Below, in pieces: positions 25,340 to 37,614 of a stretch of 64,000 nt of DNA; the first letter of the stretch is position 1, and each line of letters opens with the position of its first letter. Made by a program: the position numbers and the translations under genes. The notes under the pieces are model-generated. The model had not been told where the DNA came from, did no database searches, and saw only the letters and a list, made by a program, of their open reading frames with translations. Source of the stretch: Cristatella mucedo (taxonomy: Eukaryota > Bryozoa > Phylactolaemata > Cristatellidae); NCBI GenBank assembly GCA_009760855.2, contig WPIO01000183.1:374001-438000 (forward strand), given 5' to 3'.

Positions 25340-26045
25340 CTTTGATCATATCTACATTTCAATCTGCACGCAATCCAAGTGTCATACACCGAAGTGACCT
25401 TTCATTAGATGACCACAGAGGATGCACAGCTCAAGTGTGCCTTCTTTCAGCTGCATAACATTGCTAAAAGTCAGGCTTGCTTTGACAAGGATACTATATA
25501 GAAATTGGTCTAGGCATTCCTAACGTTCCGTCTCGACTTCTGCAACTTACTGCCACCTGATCTTCTGGCCTTTTCAATCAGGCGCTCACAGCTGATGCAC
25601 AACTCTGCAGCTAGGGTCGTCTTTCGTGAGTTTCGCTGTTGCCACATTACACCCCTTCTCAGCAATCTGCACTGGCTCTCAATCAAGCAGCGCATGTAGA
25701 CTTCAAGGTTCTGTCAGTCACTTACTTTAAGGTACCTTGATTCTCTGGCTCCAACCTACCTATCAGAACTACTCCCACACCAGGCCAAAACCTACTGTTC
25801 TGACTCGATTCGTTTAGTCATAGCTCTTACGAGTCTCAAAACCTTCGGAGACCGTGCCATTGGCTTGTACACTCCCACAGCTTGGAACTCACTCCCATGG
25901 GTATATGGCTTACACTGTGCCTGCTGCTTTCGGGTTTGCCACCAATCACTTGGAATCACTCGTTATACAGCTTCTGTAAAATGCCTAGACAAAAAGTCAG
26001 CTCTCTAGGGTACTAGACGAATATTGTATTACTATTATTATCCTT
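25340..26045 (+). mobile_element. LINE relic, heavily mutated
   Basis: Contains decayed versions of the family segments: GACCTTTCATTAGATGACCA (SDLSLDD), CATTCCTAACGTTCCGTCTC (region of LDFCN), CTGCACTGGCTCTCAATCAA (LHWL) and the tail GCCTAGACAAAAAGTCAGCT with (ATT)n at 26030-26041. No long frame survives, so it is an old copy. Confidence 0.82.
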
Positions 26046-26049
26046 CATC

Positions 26050-27488
26050 GTGACCCTCAAATAGATCTTCAGATGGCGAAGCCTATATTGAATGTATCTA
26101 AATATATATATAGACCGAAAGTATAGTTTTTAGCCGCCGACATGCCAAGGACTGTGGTCAAGACAACTGTCATGCGGGAGATACCCAGAAAGAAGTTGTT
26201 GTCACAATCCTATAGTGTGTCGGCCACAGTCAGTCGACGTTTTCTTCACTGTGTCGCGTTGCCTGAATTGCTCCCGTATCAATCAGCTGGTCGCCTTTCA
26301 AGCTTCTTTATCACTTCGAGTGCTCTCACATATTGCGCATGTAATTCAGTTAAAATATATAATGTGCATCGATTGTTAGACAGACAGCTTTTCACATGCT
26401 TTTTTCTCATTTTTCGTTCTAGTCGTTGTTGCTGGTTAGGTCGATCACGACCTTTTCTGTTGCACACGTCTCATCCCTAAACTTTAAACTTCTTCTGGCC
26501 ATAATAAATTTCGACAATTGCGCAGCTCCTACGGTAGACTTAAACCTCCAGCAAAGTCTCGTGATTTTTGTAGAGGTTCGTTTATAGCTCAAAGAATGTG
26601 CGTCCGTTCTGCGACAAAAAATATTAACATGAAAAACCTCAATGCTTCGCATGCATATACTAGAAACTTAAATTAAACCGACAAATTTTGTTCCGCACCA
26701 AGTAGGAGCAACATATGTTGACTTTAACATTTGTTTCATTTCATGGTCTGGTTCTATTAATTCCAAAAATCTGTAAAGCCCATGATGAGATGTGAAGCAA
26801 TTATTATAAATTGCAGCCACATACTTCGCCCTCTGCTCGAGGATGGCCACATCGGCCCCCGAGATCAGCTGAGGTGCTAGACTTGAAGCAGTTTTGTAAC
26901 AACCTTAACCTTAGGTTACGTGTTAGTGGCCCTGCAGCCTACATTCAAGGCTTACTAGCGTAGTTCAGATACAAAATTCTAGCTAATTTAATTTATTCTA
27001 CGTCTTATTTCCATAGGTTTATTTGTAATTTTCATATTACTAATTATACTTAGCAGTCGCGTCAATTTTGGTCTCAAGTAAGATATTTTTTTCATGTATT
27101 CGACAAGCATTTTAAATGGTTGGCCCTTAATAAAGACCCTGGACGCTCACAAGGCAAGGCTGTGATTAAAATAACAATAATATTATTATTAAAAGATCTA
27201 TGTAGTGACCTAGGAGAAAGAGTCACTTTCTGTGAACTTTTAACGCTTTTTAGAGGAAGTATCATAACTGAAACGTGATAGTATGCATAGTGTCGTCATG
27301 CATTAGCACACAACGGACACTTCACGCTGACACTGAAAACGCTTTAAGGGACGCTCGCGTTTGTAGCTTCTTTTTTAAATGTTGGGCTTTAGTCCATATC
27401 CAATATTTAGAACACATCCCAAGCCACAGCTTGAGTTGCATACGGCTACCGAAAGCGCTAAAAGCTAACGAGGGTAAACCTGGTGGTT
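26050..27488. other. No recognised gene; one protein-like minus-strand frame
   Basis: A minus-strand frame from about 26890 to a stop at 26668 includes SGADVAILEQRAKYVAAIYN and FLELIEPDHEMKQML with unbiased composition, and could be a terminal exon (possible acceptor at about 26880). It is not recognised. Other frames here are weaker. Confidence 0.2.
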
Positions 27489-27491
27489 TAA

Positions 27492-27645
27492 ATTGCCCAT
27501 GGGTCTTCGGTCAGCAGATAAGGTGCTCACTCTTCCCGTCCCATGTCATCGGTTCGAGTCCTGAAGTGGGCGATCCCATATTGTTCACTGCCACCGGTGG
27601 TGACAGGCGTTAAAGCTCTCTGCCTCTACAAAAATGATGCTTTTG
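27492..27645 (+). mobile_element. tRNA-derived SINE (type A)
   Basis: GGTCAGCAGATAAGGTGCTC (A-box-like) and CATCGGTTCGAGTCCTGAAG (B box GGTTCGAGTCC) are followed by GTGGGCGATCCCATATTG, CCACCGGTGGTGACAGGC and GTTAAAGCTCTCTGCCTC, the body seen at 28768-28945. Confidence 0.82.
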
Positions 27646-27936
27646 AATCGGGTAACCTTTTTTTGTTGGAATGTGCTCTACGGTAATTGGTTTTGTTGCA
27701 GCTTTTCAAAAGAGAATGCTTGCCGCTGGAAGTATATTCCGGACATCGGGCAAGAAGCTGGGCGATTTGAATGTGCGACTGAATTCCTTCGTATTAGTGG
27801 ATCAGGGACTTAAGATCACTTCGCAGCAGTCACGTCCGTTGAGGTCCACATTCTCACTGTATGCAATGCTTGGCTTTGGAACCTACGATGACTAGCTCCT
27901 GACACAGTCGCTGAGACGTGATTTAAAGGGGGATAC

Positions 27937-28735
27937 TTAATAATAATAATAATGCATTGGATAAAGCGCTCCCCGGGAATTCAATCTCTTCCTAGGCGCT
28001 TTACATTTGCTCCAAAGGAAAACGCGATTGAATCGTGAGTAATATCATGCTTGATAAACAACATGAATAACGTGGTTAGGGGTGACATGCACAGGGTCGG
28101 CATACAAATATGGTTAGTGGCAGCATGCACAGTGCCAGCACGCATAAGCACATGAATGACGAATCACAGGGACCCACTAAATGCTGTCCTAAATAGGTGT
28201 GTCTTTAAGTTCTTTTTAAATGTGGTCAAGTCAGGGGATGTTCTGATGCAAGTCGGGAGGGAGTTCCAGGCTTTTGGAGCATACGAACTAAATGCACAGT
28301 CTCTAAAGAACTTAAGGTTTTACGAGGTATTGGTAAACTGTTGGATTCCGAAAAGTGGGTGATACGATGCTTGGCCTGGTGGAGGAGTAAATCTGAAAGA
28401 TAGGCTGGAGCCAAAGAATGAAGTGACCTAAAAGTTAGCGAAACAATCTTAAAGTCGATCCGGTGCTTGACAGGTAGCCAGTGCAGGTCGGCGAGAAGTG
28501 GTGTGATGTGGCAACTGCGAGGCTCACGACAGACACGCCTAGCTGCGGAGTTTTGCACCAGCTGTAATCGCCTAGTTGCACATGCCAGTAGGCCAGCAAG
28601 CAGTGAGTTACAGAAGTCAAGACGGGTTGTCACAAATGCATGGACCAACTTAGACGTGGTATCCTTATCTAAACAAGCCCGAATTTTAGCTACTTGGCGC
28701 ATCCACGAGAATTTACTCTGCATTAAATAGATGGT
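27937..28735 (-). mobile_element. LINE copy, 3' third of ORF2 plus tail
   Basis: A minus-strand frame keeps about 165 codons with AKIRACLDKDTTSKLVHAFV, LDFCNSLLAGL and CHITPLLADLHWLPVKH, then the 3' UTR and the hairpin tail at 27944-28020 ((ATT)n at 27944-27953). 5' truncated. A T-to-C-type change extends the normal end of ORF2 through a frameshift (it reads LASEHPLT instead of the family's usual terminus). Confidence 0.92.
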
Positions 28736-28767
28736 TATGTAGGAATTCTCCTTCGAAAATAGCTACT

Positions 28768-28945
28768 AGCTGGTGAGCCGCAATGGCTAACTAGGTAAGG
28801 CGGTTGCTTTTCATAACCTCGGCCCCGAGGTCATGGGCTCGAATCCTGCAGTGGGCGATCCTTTATCGCCACTACAAGCGGTGGTGATAGCCGTAAAGGC
28901 TGTTCTGTCGCTATAAAAAGAGGCTGTTAAATCAGCTAGGATTTT
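28768..28945 (+). mobile_element. tRNA-derived SINE (type A), best-preserved copy
   Basis: GAGCCGCAATGGCTAACTAG (A box TGGCTAACTAGG), then GGTCATGGGCTCGAATCCTG (B box GGCTCGAATCC), then the body GCAGTGGGCGATCCTTTATC, GCGGTGGTGATAGCCGTAAA and GAGGCTGTTAAATCAGCTAG. The A-to-B spacing of about 50 bases suits an internal Pol III promoter. Confidence 0.88.
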
Positions 28946-29377
28946 TTTTATGTTGCTGATAAGCAGCAGATCCTGCAAAAGTAGGATCATTTCACTTGGG
29001 TTTTCGCTCCTGCTAAGGAAATCAAAGTGGTAGCTTGCAACATTAGATTCCACTACCAAACGAATGCAGTGTTATTGTGGAATTCAATTTGCTAGCCAGC
29101 TCACAAAACAATTGAATATTTGACTGTATACGTCGTTACTGCAAGGGTGGTAGGATTTTGTGGCTCAGCTTTCGTTTGTCTACTCATCGCTACGGCATTG
29201 TAAGTCGGTATTCGTCCACTGAAATGAAATGGCAGAGCAGCGGTCGATTTTGTCGTGCAGAACCGGAAAGCTTCGAGCTTTCATTTCACAGAGGACTCTC
29301 TTTGACCGTAAGACGGGCGTTGCAGGCGATTGGAGAGTTTAAATTTAAAAACTGAAAGGTTAGCTGATTAAACAGCC

Positions 29378-29515
29378 TTATTTATTTTGTGGCCGTAGAG
29401 CCTCAACGGCTATACCACCGGATGCCTCATGCAATAAAGAGACGTCCACTTTAGGACTCGTACCCACGACCAGGGTCGTGAAGAATGAGCACCTTGTTTT
29501 GAAAGGATTTGACCG
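29378..29515 (-). mobile_element. tRNA-derived SINE (type A)
   Basis: On the minus strand: GGTCGTGGGTACGAGTCCTA (B box mutated in one base), ATAGCCGTTGAGGCTCTACG and AAATAAGGCTGTTTAATCAG, colinear with 28768-28945. Confidence 0.8.
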
Positions 29516-29521
29516 AAACAG

Positions 29522-29588
29522 CCGGTCGACGACCCAGAGAGAAGGCCGTGTTGCGTCTGCCATTGAGTGGCGCAGTGCAGCTTAGCTC
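29522..29588 (+). other. Exon-like segment
   Basis: AG at 29521 and a GTAAGG donor at 29589 bound an open stretch reading RRPREKAVLRLPLSGAVQLS. The acceptor lacks a good pyrimidine tract and the start abuts a SINE. Weak evidence. Confidence 0.15.
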
Positions 29589-29589
29589 A

Positions 29590-30340
29590 GGTAAGGGACG
29601 TGCTACGCCTTGCTGCTCTGCTCCTACCGTATACGTCGTCTATTGTGTAGAAGACAATGCCACCGGACCACTTGTTAATGCCGATGCCAATATTTCTCTT
29701 ATGAATCCGTTTTCCTGAGAGTGAACTCTCTGCTATATCACCTTCAAAAAACCCTGCAATATTTAAAATAAAGCACTTACCGTTCTTCTCAGGCTCAGCA
29801 AATCTTAGCAGGTGACTACTGAGTGTGCCGCGGATAATTCATACTCAATGGTTAAACGGTTTCTTCCTTGATATTGCTGGTGTTCGGAAGTGAACGCACG
29901 CAGAGACTTTGTTTTACGTCGACCTGTATGCAAAATTACTGCTACGGCATCGGAAAATCCGGGAAAGCGCTATGGATACGACAATCAATCTCAGGCAAAC
30001 TATTTCGCTAGCTAAATTTTGAGAGAGAGGAGAGAGAGAGACATTTCTCGGGGAGCAACGGTATGCTGCTACAATAGTATACTGCAATCGGCCACCGGCA
30101 TGTATTTTCTCTTTGGCTGAAGGATCTGACGATGCAGGCCTCTAAATGGAATTTGTTTTCTATATCGATAAAGATGATAAACTTCAACTCCATATCGGCT
30201 AGCAGACTGCAACTACCGATGCCGTCATAAAAAGCACTGGACAAGCAATTGCTTCAATAAAAAATGTAAGCCTTCGATTGCAGCCATAACCTTATTTGCA
30301 GTTGGCGATACTACTTCGAACCTATCTGGAAAGCTAAAGT
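29590..30340. other. No recognised feature
   Basis: A short (GA)n run at 30019-30043 is the only repeat seen. Confidence 0.4.
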
Positions 30341-30341
30341 A

Positions 30342-31090
30342 TTAATAATAATAATAATGATTCACTTGATAAAGCGCCCTCAGAGAACTTAATCTCTCTC
30401 TAGGCGCTTTACATTTGCTGCAAAGTGAAATGCAATTGAATGGTTAGTAAAATCATGCTTGAAAAAACAAACGAAATGAATAATATGGTTAGGGGTGACA
30501 TGCACAGGGTCGGCATGCACATGTGGTTAGTGGCAGCATGCACAGTGTCAGCACGCATAAGCACATCAAGGACGAATCACAGGGACCCACTAAATGCTGT
30601 CCTAAATAGGTGTGTTTTTAGGTTTCTTTTAAATGTGGTCAGGTCAGGGGATGTTCTGACGCAGGTCGGGAGGGAGTTCCAGGCTTTGGGAGCATATGAA
30701 CTAAATGCACGGTCTCCAAAGGATTTAAGGTTTGTATGAGGTATTTCTAGACTGTTGGATTCCGAAAAGCGGGTGGTACGATGCTTGGCCTGATGGGGTA
30801 GTATATCTGACAGATAGGCTGGAGCCATAGAATGAAGGGACCTAAAAGTGAGGGACAAAACCTTGAAGTCAATCCGTTACTTGACTGGTAGCCAGTGCAG
30901 GTCGGCGAGAAGTGGAGTAATGTGGCAACTGCGAAGCTCACGACAGACAAGCCTAGCTGCAGAGTTTTGCACCAGCTGCAATCGCCTGATCGCACATGCT
31001 GGTAGGCCAGTGAGCAGTTAGTTGCAGAAGTCGAGACGAGATGTCACGAATGCATGGACCAACTTAGACGTGTATCTTTATCTAAACAGG
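30342..31090 (-). mobile_element. LINE copy, 3' part with tail
   Basis: On the minus strand, YLSDILPHQAKHRTTRFSES and the terminal FRTAFSGSL are intact; the upstream LDFCN and LHWLPVK segments are present with frame breaks. The tail (ATT)n is at 30342-30357. Very close to the 53230 and 57902 copies, hence relatively young. Confidence 0.92.
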
Positions 31091-31094
31091 CATT

Positions 31095-31800
31095 GAAAAG
31101 TCTATATGTGCTTCTTCGAATATACGATTGCTTGATTCAAATAACTAATGGCGTCGGTAATTCATGCCTATGGAAAGCTAAACGCAAGCTTTTTACTTTG
31201 GGAGATTTACTTCATGCAAAATTATTTCCTGTTGCTTTCACTGTTTTTCCTACAGAATCTTTCGGGGTAGTAGGTGGTTCCAAGATTGTGATGGCTGGGA
31301 ATTAATATCCAATCCTGAACCCAACTTCGGCCGCCGTAAACGTGTCGTAGCGACCACGAATGACATAATTCCGTACGAGCATACTTCTATCGCGAGTGCA
31401 TGCATGCTGGAATTGTGCACGATCGCACCAATCACCATACTTTGCTCAATATTGCAACGGATCTGCCCTAGTTGATCTGCCCTAGTAGATCTGCCCTGTG
31501 CTTAAAGTGATAACAGCTTCAAAAACAACGAGCTATCTAGAACTTCAAAGGATTCATTCTTCAAGGAAATATAATTTAATTGGGCAGGAGACGCCGATGA
31601 GGAGGTGCCGCTGAGTTGTGGCGCCAACTGGCTGATTTTACGGATAGGAAATTCGCGAGGGGAGAGGCTGCGTGTGGGGATGTGATGCCCGCATGCACCG
31701 GCCGTCGCTGCACTGTCGCAAGTCGGCCCTACAGCTGACATGGTGGCCGGAAGCAGGCGGCGCAACCGTTCGCTGCGTAACTGCTGAAGCTCTCCTCTTT
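31095..31800. other. No recognised gene
   Basis: The only local repetition is GATCTGCCCTAG, three times near 31459-31497 (CTAGTTGATCTGCCCTAGTA). Otherwise unique. Confidence 0.4.
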
Positions 31801-31803
31801 CAG

Positions 31804-31875
31804 TTGCTTTACCGCTTGTTTGGCGTCAAGGACGTCAAGGCCAAGCGAGTGGCTCATTCGTTCAATCTCTTCTAG
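31804..31875 (+). CDS. Candidate terminal exon, unidentified
   Basis: A strong acceptor (GCTCTCCTCTTTCAG, ending 31803) is followed by an open frame reading LYRLFGVKDVKAKRVAHSF and a TAG stop at 31873-31875. Composition is protein-like. The frame is also open upstream to 31672. No partner exon or domain was recognised. Confidence 0.3.
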   Translation: MLYRLFGVKDVKAKRVAHSFNLF

Positions 31876-31986
31876 GCCGCGATTATAATCTATAATTATT
31901 TGTTAATATACAATTATTTGGTAATCTATAATTATTATAATTTATAATCTATAATTATTATATAATCTATAATCTTCTAGGCCGCG
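31868..31986. repeat. AT-rich tandem block flanked by a 14-bp direct repeat
   Basis: TCTTCTAGGCCGCG occurs at 31868-31881 and again at 31973-31986. Between them are degenerate TATAATCTATAATTATT units. It looks like a duplication with an expanded AT insert. Confidence 0.9.
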
Positions 31987-31989
31987 CAT

Positions 31990-34900
31990 CATATTTGGTA
32001 TGACTACCGGTCGGGCCGCGCAAATGGCACATCGAACCGGATACCGCCCTCTAACTGAGAATGTTGAATGGAAAAGTGACAGCAAGGGAAAAGCTGGGAA
32101 GCATACGAGCGAGTGACAAGACATTGATTCGTCGCGCTGCTTGGTTAGGATGCGACTCCAGGGGTTGGTTATCGCGGCACCGTTTCACAGGCGACGACAC
32201 AAAGCTTTTGCCTGTTCCCTGCTGCCGCTCTTCGATGCACCACGTTGCCCCCAAGAGTCTCGCCGGCGCAGCAAATTGCACCCGTAGTGACAGGTTAGCG
32301 TCAATTGATCGATCAGTTTAATTAGTAGACGGCAACGCTCCGCGGTCCTTGGTCGTGCCCGCTCGCGGCTTAATGTCAACAATCTGGCACCTTCCGTGCT
32401 GTAGCCGTCGCCACTTAAAGCAATCGATTTATGGCTTGGGCGAAACCGCTCTCAAGACGCCAATCAGCTCGAGGCCAATTGCTACGTCTGGTCGTTCGCT
32501 GTTCGCTCAGTACAAGAAGCCGTGCAATCGAGGGAGCGCTGCTGCCAATAAGAAAATCTACCCGTTGCTGCATCTGCGCTCTTGGTTGCGTACGGTCGAA
32601 ATTTCGCACCCCCTTGGGCTGACCTCTCAAGGACAACCGAGAGGTGGCGAACGGGACAAGTTCTAGCCTTGTCGCACTCAGACATTACATGTTCTGTTGT
32701 CTCTCAAAGCCGCGGCCGGGTTAGGCGTCTCGGCGGAATGCAGTTGCAGCGACAAGGCCCGCGAGATAAGCGGTCACTATGCAAAAGTCGAGCGAAAGTA
32801 AATGTCAGCTAAATTACAGCAGCCTTGCTCGCAGGGCGGCAGGAGAGCTTCCGTGCCTGCTCAGCTGTCCGCTGGCAGAGCGCCATAAGATTCGCCGGAT
32901 TCAGCCGGACTCGAATCCACGAAGTTCGAGCACCTTAAACCTCGGAAACTTTTATAACAGCAGATGACTTTCATACCGCTTTTATTTATTTTTACTTTAT
33001 TTTATTTATTTGCTTATTTTTATATTGTTTACTTATTTATTTTTATCTTTTTTTACAGCACCACTTTTATACAAGCAGATGGCAGCGCTACTTCTTGGTA
33101 GAGCTTTGTGTGCAGCCGCACATATTCCATGTGCGTCGCTTTGGATCTGGCTGTCATCTGACGAAATTTGCCTCGAGAAAAATTGTCATTTTACAAACTC
33201 TGATTTTCATGGCTCTGTCGTATAATTTGCGTTGCTCTACCAATTGAGCCTTCGCTGAGGCTGTGCTCTGCTCGATGCAGGGGCTCAAAGCTTAAAGGCT
33301 TAAAGGTCAAGGCCTTAGCCAAAACCCACCGACCACTGGCGTGCTTGGTTTGCCTAATCCTGACACGCTTGCCTCAATGAAGCTGCAAGCTGCTTTTCAA
33401 TCATCCATTAGGTGGTGGGCTATAGCCATCACGCTAACAGCGAGCATAAAACGTACAGCTGCTCATCCTATGTAGGCCAGGGCAAGTGAGTAACCACTTC
33501 GAGCCTTCAGCGTCCGGGTCACTTGAGCTTCGACTTTATGCGTGGGTTGCCTTTTGGGCAGGGGGCGGTTGGGTTGTGAGTTAGGCAGTACGTAGCTCCT
33601 AGAACGATCGCTAGTCGTCTGCCGTTGTACTGAACTCAGGAAATTGCGTACCAGTTACCGGCATATCGAATGTATGCTGATTTGCTTTTATATTAATGGG
33701 CTAACCGCCACTTCGCTCACGAGGCGTGCCCAAATGTCAGAACAACTCGGTCAGCCAAACGGATGTATTTCGGCCATGACCCGCTGCAGAGCACATCATT
33801 GCCCTCTGCTGAGAAAGAGCAGGCATGACAGATAAGGCTCATATGCCTGCTTCTTAGGCAAAATGACAGTCTCATTGGGGCACGTAGCATCGGCACGTAG
33901 CATCGGAATGCACTGTGGTGTGTGAATGATGGATGAGAAATTAAGTCCATTATTTCCCCTCAGTCAATTTACTTGGCGAATTCTCAAGCTCTTAACTAGC
34001 CAGGAAGCACGGTGGCAATAGAGCAGGCATACGCTGCTCAGCCTAGTCCGCGAGCTTCGACAGACTGGACGATGCAACGTCACGCTCGCCGTGCTTCGCT
34101 CTCCCTTTTATAATTGTCAGCCCCCTTGAAAGCACCCTTGGTTACTTCACAGCTACCAGGCAGCTGACCTTGACCTGGTCCTTGAGAAAGCGAGGTATCT
34201 TCCCTGCATGCTACGAATGATTGTGCTAGAGGAGTCGGCATATCTCCGCTGGTGGAAGGTAGACGGCACGGAAATAACTTCGATCGAAAAGCAGCCGGCA
34301 ATTTATAAACAATTCCAGCATGTAGTTACCGGAGGCCACGCTTCGGAGCAGCACATGGACTCTGCACACTAACCGGCTGAACATCGGCATTTCAGCAAGT
34401 GATAAGGCTGCATAAAGTTTGCGTCTAGTGCTTCTTAACATTGTCTGACTGCACTCTTTCACAGACAGAGGAGCCCACCCCCCCCCCGAGACAACCAAGC
34501 AGCTTTCTAATACTAGCAACGCAGAGCTAGAGCTGCAGAGCAGAGTTTTGTGATTGGCTGAGGTGAAGCTACTTTACTCAGCAGCCTACCAAACCTGGTA
34601 AAATCTTTAGGTGGATTTGCCAGCGTTCCATGTTTTCAGTGGCATCTTAGTTTTTTGAAAAAAATATGATTATTGGCTAGAAAACATTCTAAGCTACGTT
34701 CGATTGTCGGCCAAAACATAGTACACCGAGCAGGCTGCTCACTGATTTGCTGCCAAACGTACCTGGTTGTTCAGGCTCATTTAACGACAGGTAGTTTTCA
34801 GCTTCATCCTTTAATGGTGCTACCAAGAAGAAATGAGCTGATCAAAGAATCGTGAGATCAGTTATCGCAGCTAGGCATTAGCTATTAAGACTCACCAGCA

Positions 34901-35425
34901 GAAGAGCTTAAGAACAATGTTAGGACCACAATCGCGGATGGAATCATGGCTACTAGGCTTTACTTTTAACTGACCTTGACTTTTGGCACTAACCGGATTC
35001 CGCTGCATCCCATCGAATTGGCCAGCACGTCAAGATAAACTCTTATCTGTTTGCATAAGGATACCTGTTTACGTAGTCAAGTCGATTCGCCTACCCTGCA
35101 TTCTTTTGATTATAATGTCATCGTGCTGCGTCTTCTAGCAAAAGCTGTTTTGCTTAAAATGATTATTTTTGCTCAATTGCTGCTCCGTAAGGTTGACAGA
35201 CTAACCTTAGCAGGAGCATTGAACTTCATTCTACCCTCTGTTTCTTAATGGCATTTGCGATTTAAGTTATTCAAATCTCAATTTCGACCTTCCTACGAAA
35301 AGATTGTCAGGTTTTTGGACTGCAGTATAAAATGATGCTGTATTTTCCACAGATTTTGAGTGAATACTGATCTTAGCGCTGGTAGCGATTAATTGCTTTG
35401 ACACTTACGCTTGCAGCTTCCTTGA
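31990..35425. other. No recognised gene; CG-rich section 32040-32900
   Basis: 32040-32900 is visibly richer in CG dinucleotides than its surroundings and is crossed by several overlapping open frames on both strands, as expected of GC-rich DNA rather than of one gene. 32970-33058 is a TTTAT-rich run ending in an acceptor-like TTTTTTTACAG. Nothing else is supported. Confidence 0.35.
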
Positions 35426-35427
35426 TA

Positions 35428-35562
35428 GAGAAAGAAAGAGAGAGAGAGAGAATGAGAGAGTGGGTGAGTGAGAGTGAGAGGGGGAAGAGAAACATATAGA
35501 ATGAGAGTGAGCGATTGAGTGAGAGCGAGAGAGTGAGAGTAAGAGAGGGGCAGAGAATAAAT
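35428..35562. repeat. GA-rich purine tract
   Basis: Degenerate (GA)n with AGTGAGAG and GAGTGAG variants on the + strand. Confidence 0.93.
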
Positions 35563-35564
35563 AA

Positions 35565-37610
35565 TGCCATCAGCTGAGGAGGGCAGCTGAGGCTACTGCT
35601 TCCGGAGAACGAGAAAGTAGGGTAGATGAAGTTTTAGGGAAAATCTGTTTGCCAGACTTTAGTGTGCTCTGCTAAGCAGACTTGTGTCCGGATGGCTATT
35701 TGGTAGAGCACACTAACTCGTCAGCGGTGCAGCTACCATACGAACCAACGACGAGCCTCGACGTGAGAATTTGAGCCCGAGCGGATGAACGCTGGGTAAT
35801 AGCTAAACTGCATTATAGCTATCCCTGGCCTCTGTCGTTCCTTATGCGGGGCATTTCTTCTATTTTCCTCCGATTGAATAGACACATTGAGTTTATTAAC
35901 CGCAGTTTATGGGGTGCATGGTATTAGCGAATGAAAAGTCAGTGTGCGATCGTGCGATGGCCTTAGTCCTCCAAAATCGTCGTCAGCTGATTGGCAGGTC
36001 CAGTAGCAAGGCCTCAGTCACAGTAAACAGTCGGCAATGTATCTTTCATCATCATGTGACCACGCTACTGAAACGCTGACGTGGGAATCGCCTGAATTAT
36101 GGCTATCAGTAGAGATTATTAGCTGCTCAGGAATAATTATTACTTGAAATAAGACGTATGACAATGTGTAGGCAGCTACATCGCATATACGAACTTCGAA
36201 TGCAATAATGAGTTCGCTTTATGACATAATTGATGTCCTGTCAGAGGTGACCCTCTCGAATATAGAGAAAGACGTGGGCAGGAAAGTACTTGAACTAAGT
36301 AATTAGTGTGAGATTTGATCGTGTGAAGAGCTACGAGTATGGTTTGCGTTACTTTGTACCTGCTGCAGTTACGATTTTTTGGTCATCTATTGAGGCACTG
36401 ATGTCAACAGCATTCAGTCACTCTTCGATGAAGCCTAGCATCCGCCAGGTAGCGTGCGAAAGACGTAAGCTTTGGGGCCGAAACCCGTATGTTCGTAACC
36501 ACTGCACTGCCTGTTTTGGGTCACCAACGATTTCCATAGTCTAGCAAGAGTGTACAAAAACCGGGTGTCATTGGCAGCGAAAGTAAATCATGTCAAACAT
36601 GTGAATGTCCCCTCTTCTTTCTATTTGCTCCAGCCCAAACTGCATCTCAATACGACGTGCTTTTGCATAGTATAATTATTCAGAGGGCAAAACATCACAG
36701 GCGAAGTCTTTGTAGCAAAACTCGCTGGCACGTACGGCTGTTAACCATAGGTTCGGTGGTTCGAGCCAACTCAGTGACACCGTGTTTTTGTGGTGGATTT
36801 CTTACGTGCCGCGCCTAAGCGCGAGGTGTAAAGATGTGCAATATCTAGCCCCTGAAACTGGCCCAGATGCTGGCGGAGCCCTCTAGCGACTCCACTCGTT
36901 CTCTTTCTCTCCGCTCCTCAAGCTCGGCAGCACGCTCGCCCCTCGGTTACCCATTCATTGCACCCCACCTCATCACTTCGATCCATGACCTCAAGACAGA
37001 GTCGACTTCTCTAGGCGACTTCATCTCCACACCTAAATTGTAAGAGACTCTGCAGCAATCGGCTTTCGAGATCATCTGCCGATGAAACTCCACTGCTGTA
37101 CATCTTCGGCATCTTGCATGCGAACTATGTCACAGTTTAACTGGATTTATTAGTTTCCAAGTGCAACATGCTAACACCAGAATGGAAACATAGACAGAGT
37201 GAGACGTAAGAATGTTTTTTATCTAGGAATCCACGAAAGTTCTTCGTAAGTTCGGATTAATAAAGATGCTTTATTCAAGTCAAGAACTATCGCTCTGCCG
37301 GTGACTATGATACTCTTATTTAGAATGTACATCCGATCTTCATTTTTTAAATTGCCGAGTTTCAATACCAAAATTCTTTGAATAAAGAAGTAGTGCTAAT
37401 CTTATAGAAGAAACAATTAATATAATCATTCGCTAGGCAGGAAAATGAAATTCGCATGTACTTCGTCATTATGCCAAAGAAAATATATAGAATAGCAAGA
37501 GGGAAATGTGTGTATACCTACGTGTAGTGTTGGGTTGCAAGAAGGAATAAACACAATAAGAACAATAATCTGGTTTGTATTCGCCCCAAGAGAATAGATA
37601 TGCTCTAAAG
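35565..37610. other. No recognised gene; possible tRNA-like fragments
   Basis: 35689-35770 (GGCTATTTGGTAGAGCAC, then GAATTTGAGCCCGAG) and 36725-36840 (GGTGGTTCGAGCCAACTC) each contain isolated A- or B-box-like words of tRNA-derived SINEs. Neither folds into a tRNA by eye nor matches the two SINE types described elsewhere. Confidence 0.25.
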
Positions 37611-37614
37611 GATC

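Noticed and set aside
32051-32812. Cluster of overlapping 60-105 codon ORFs on both strands
   Set aside because: Expected in CG-rich DNA; none has a recognisable domain or consistent splice signals.
33059-33246. Open frame after the T-rich acceptor-like sequence ending at 33058
   Set aside because: The T-rich run is a TTTAT low-complexity stretch, so the acceptor is expected by chance; the frame resembles nothing known.
33232-33249. tRNA D-arm-like word GCTCAATTGGTAGAGCAA on the minus strand
   Set aside because: No acceptor stem, anticodon arm or B box at the right distance; a full tRNA cannot be folded.
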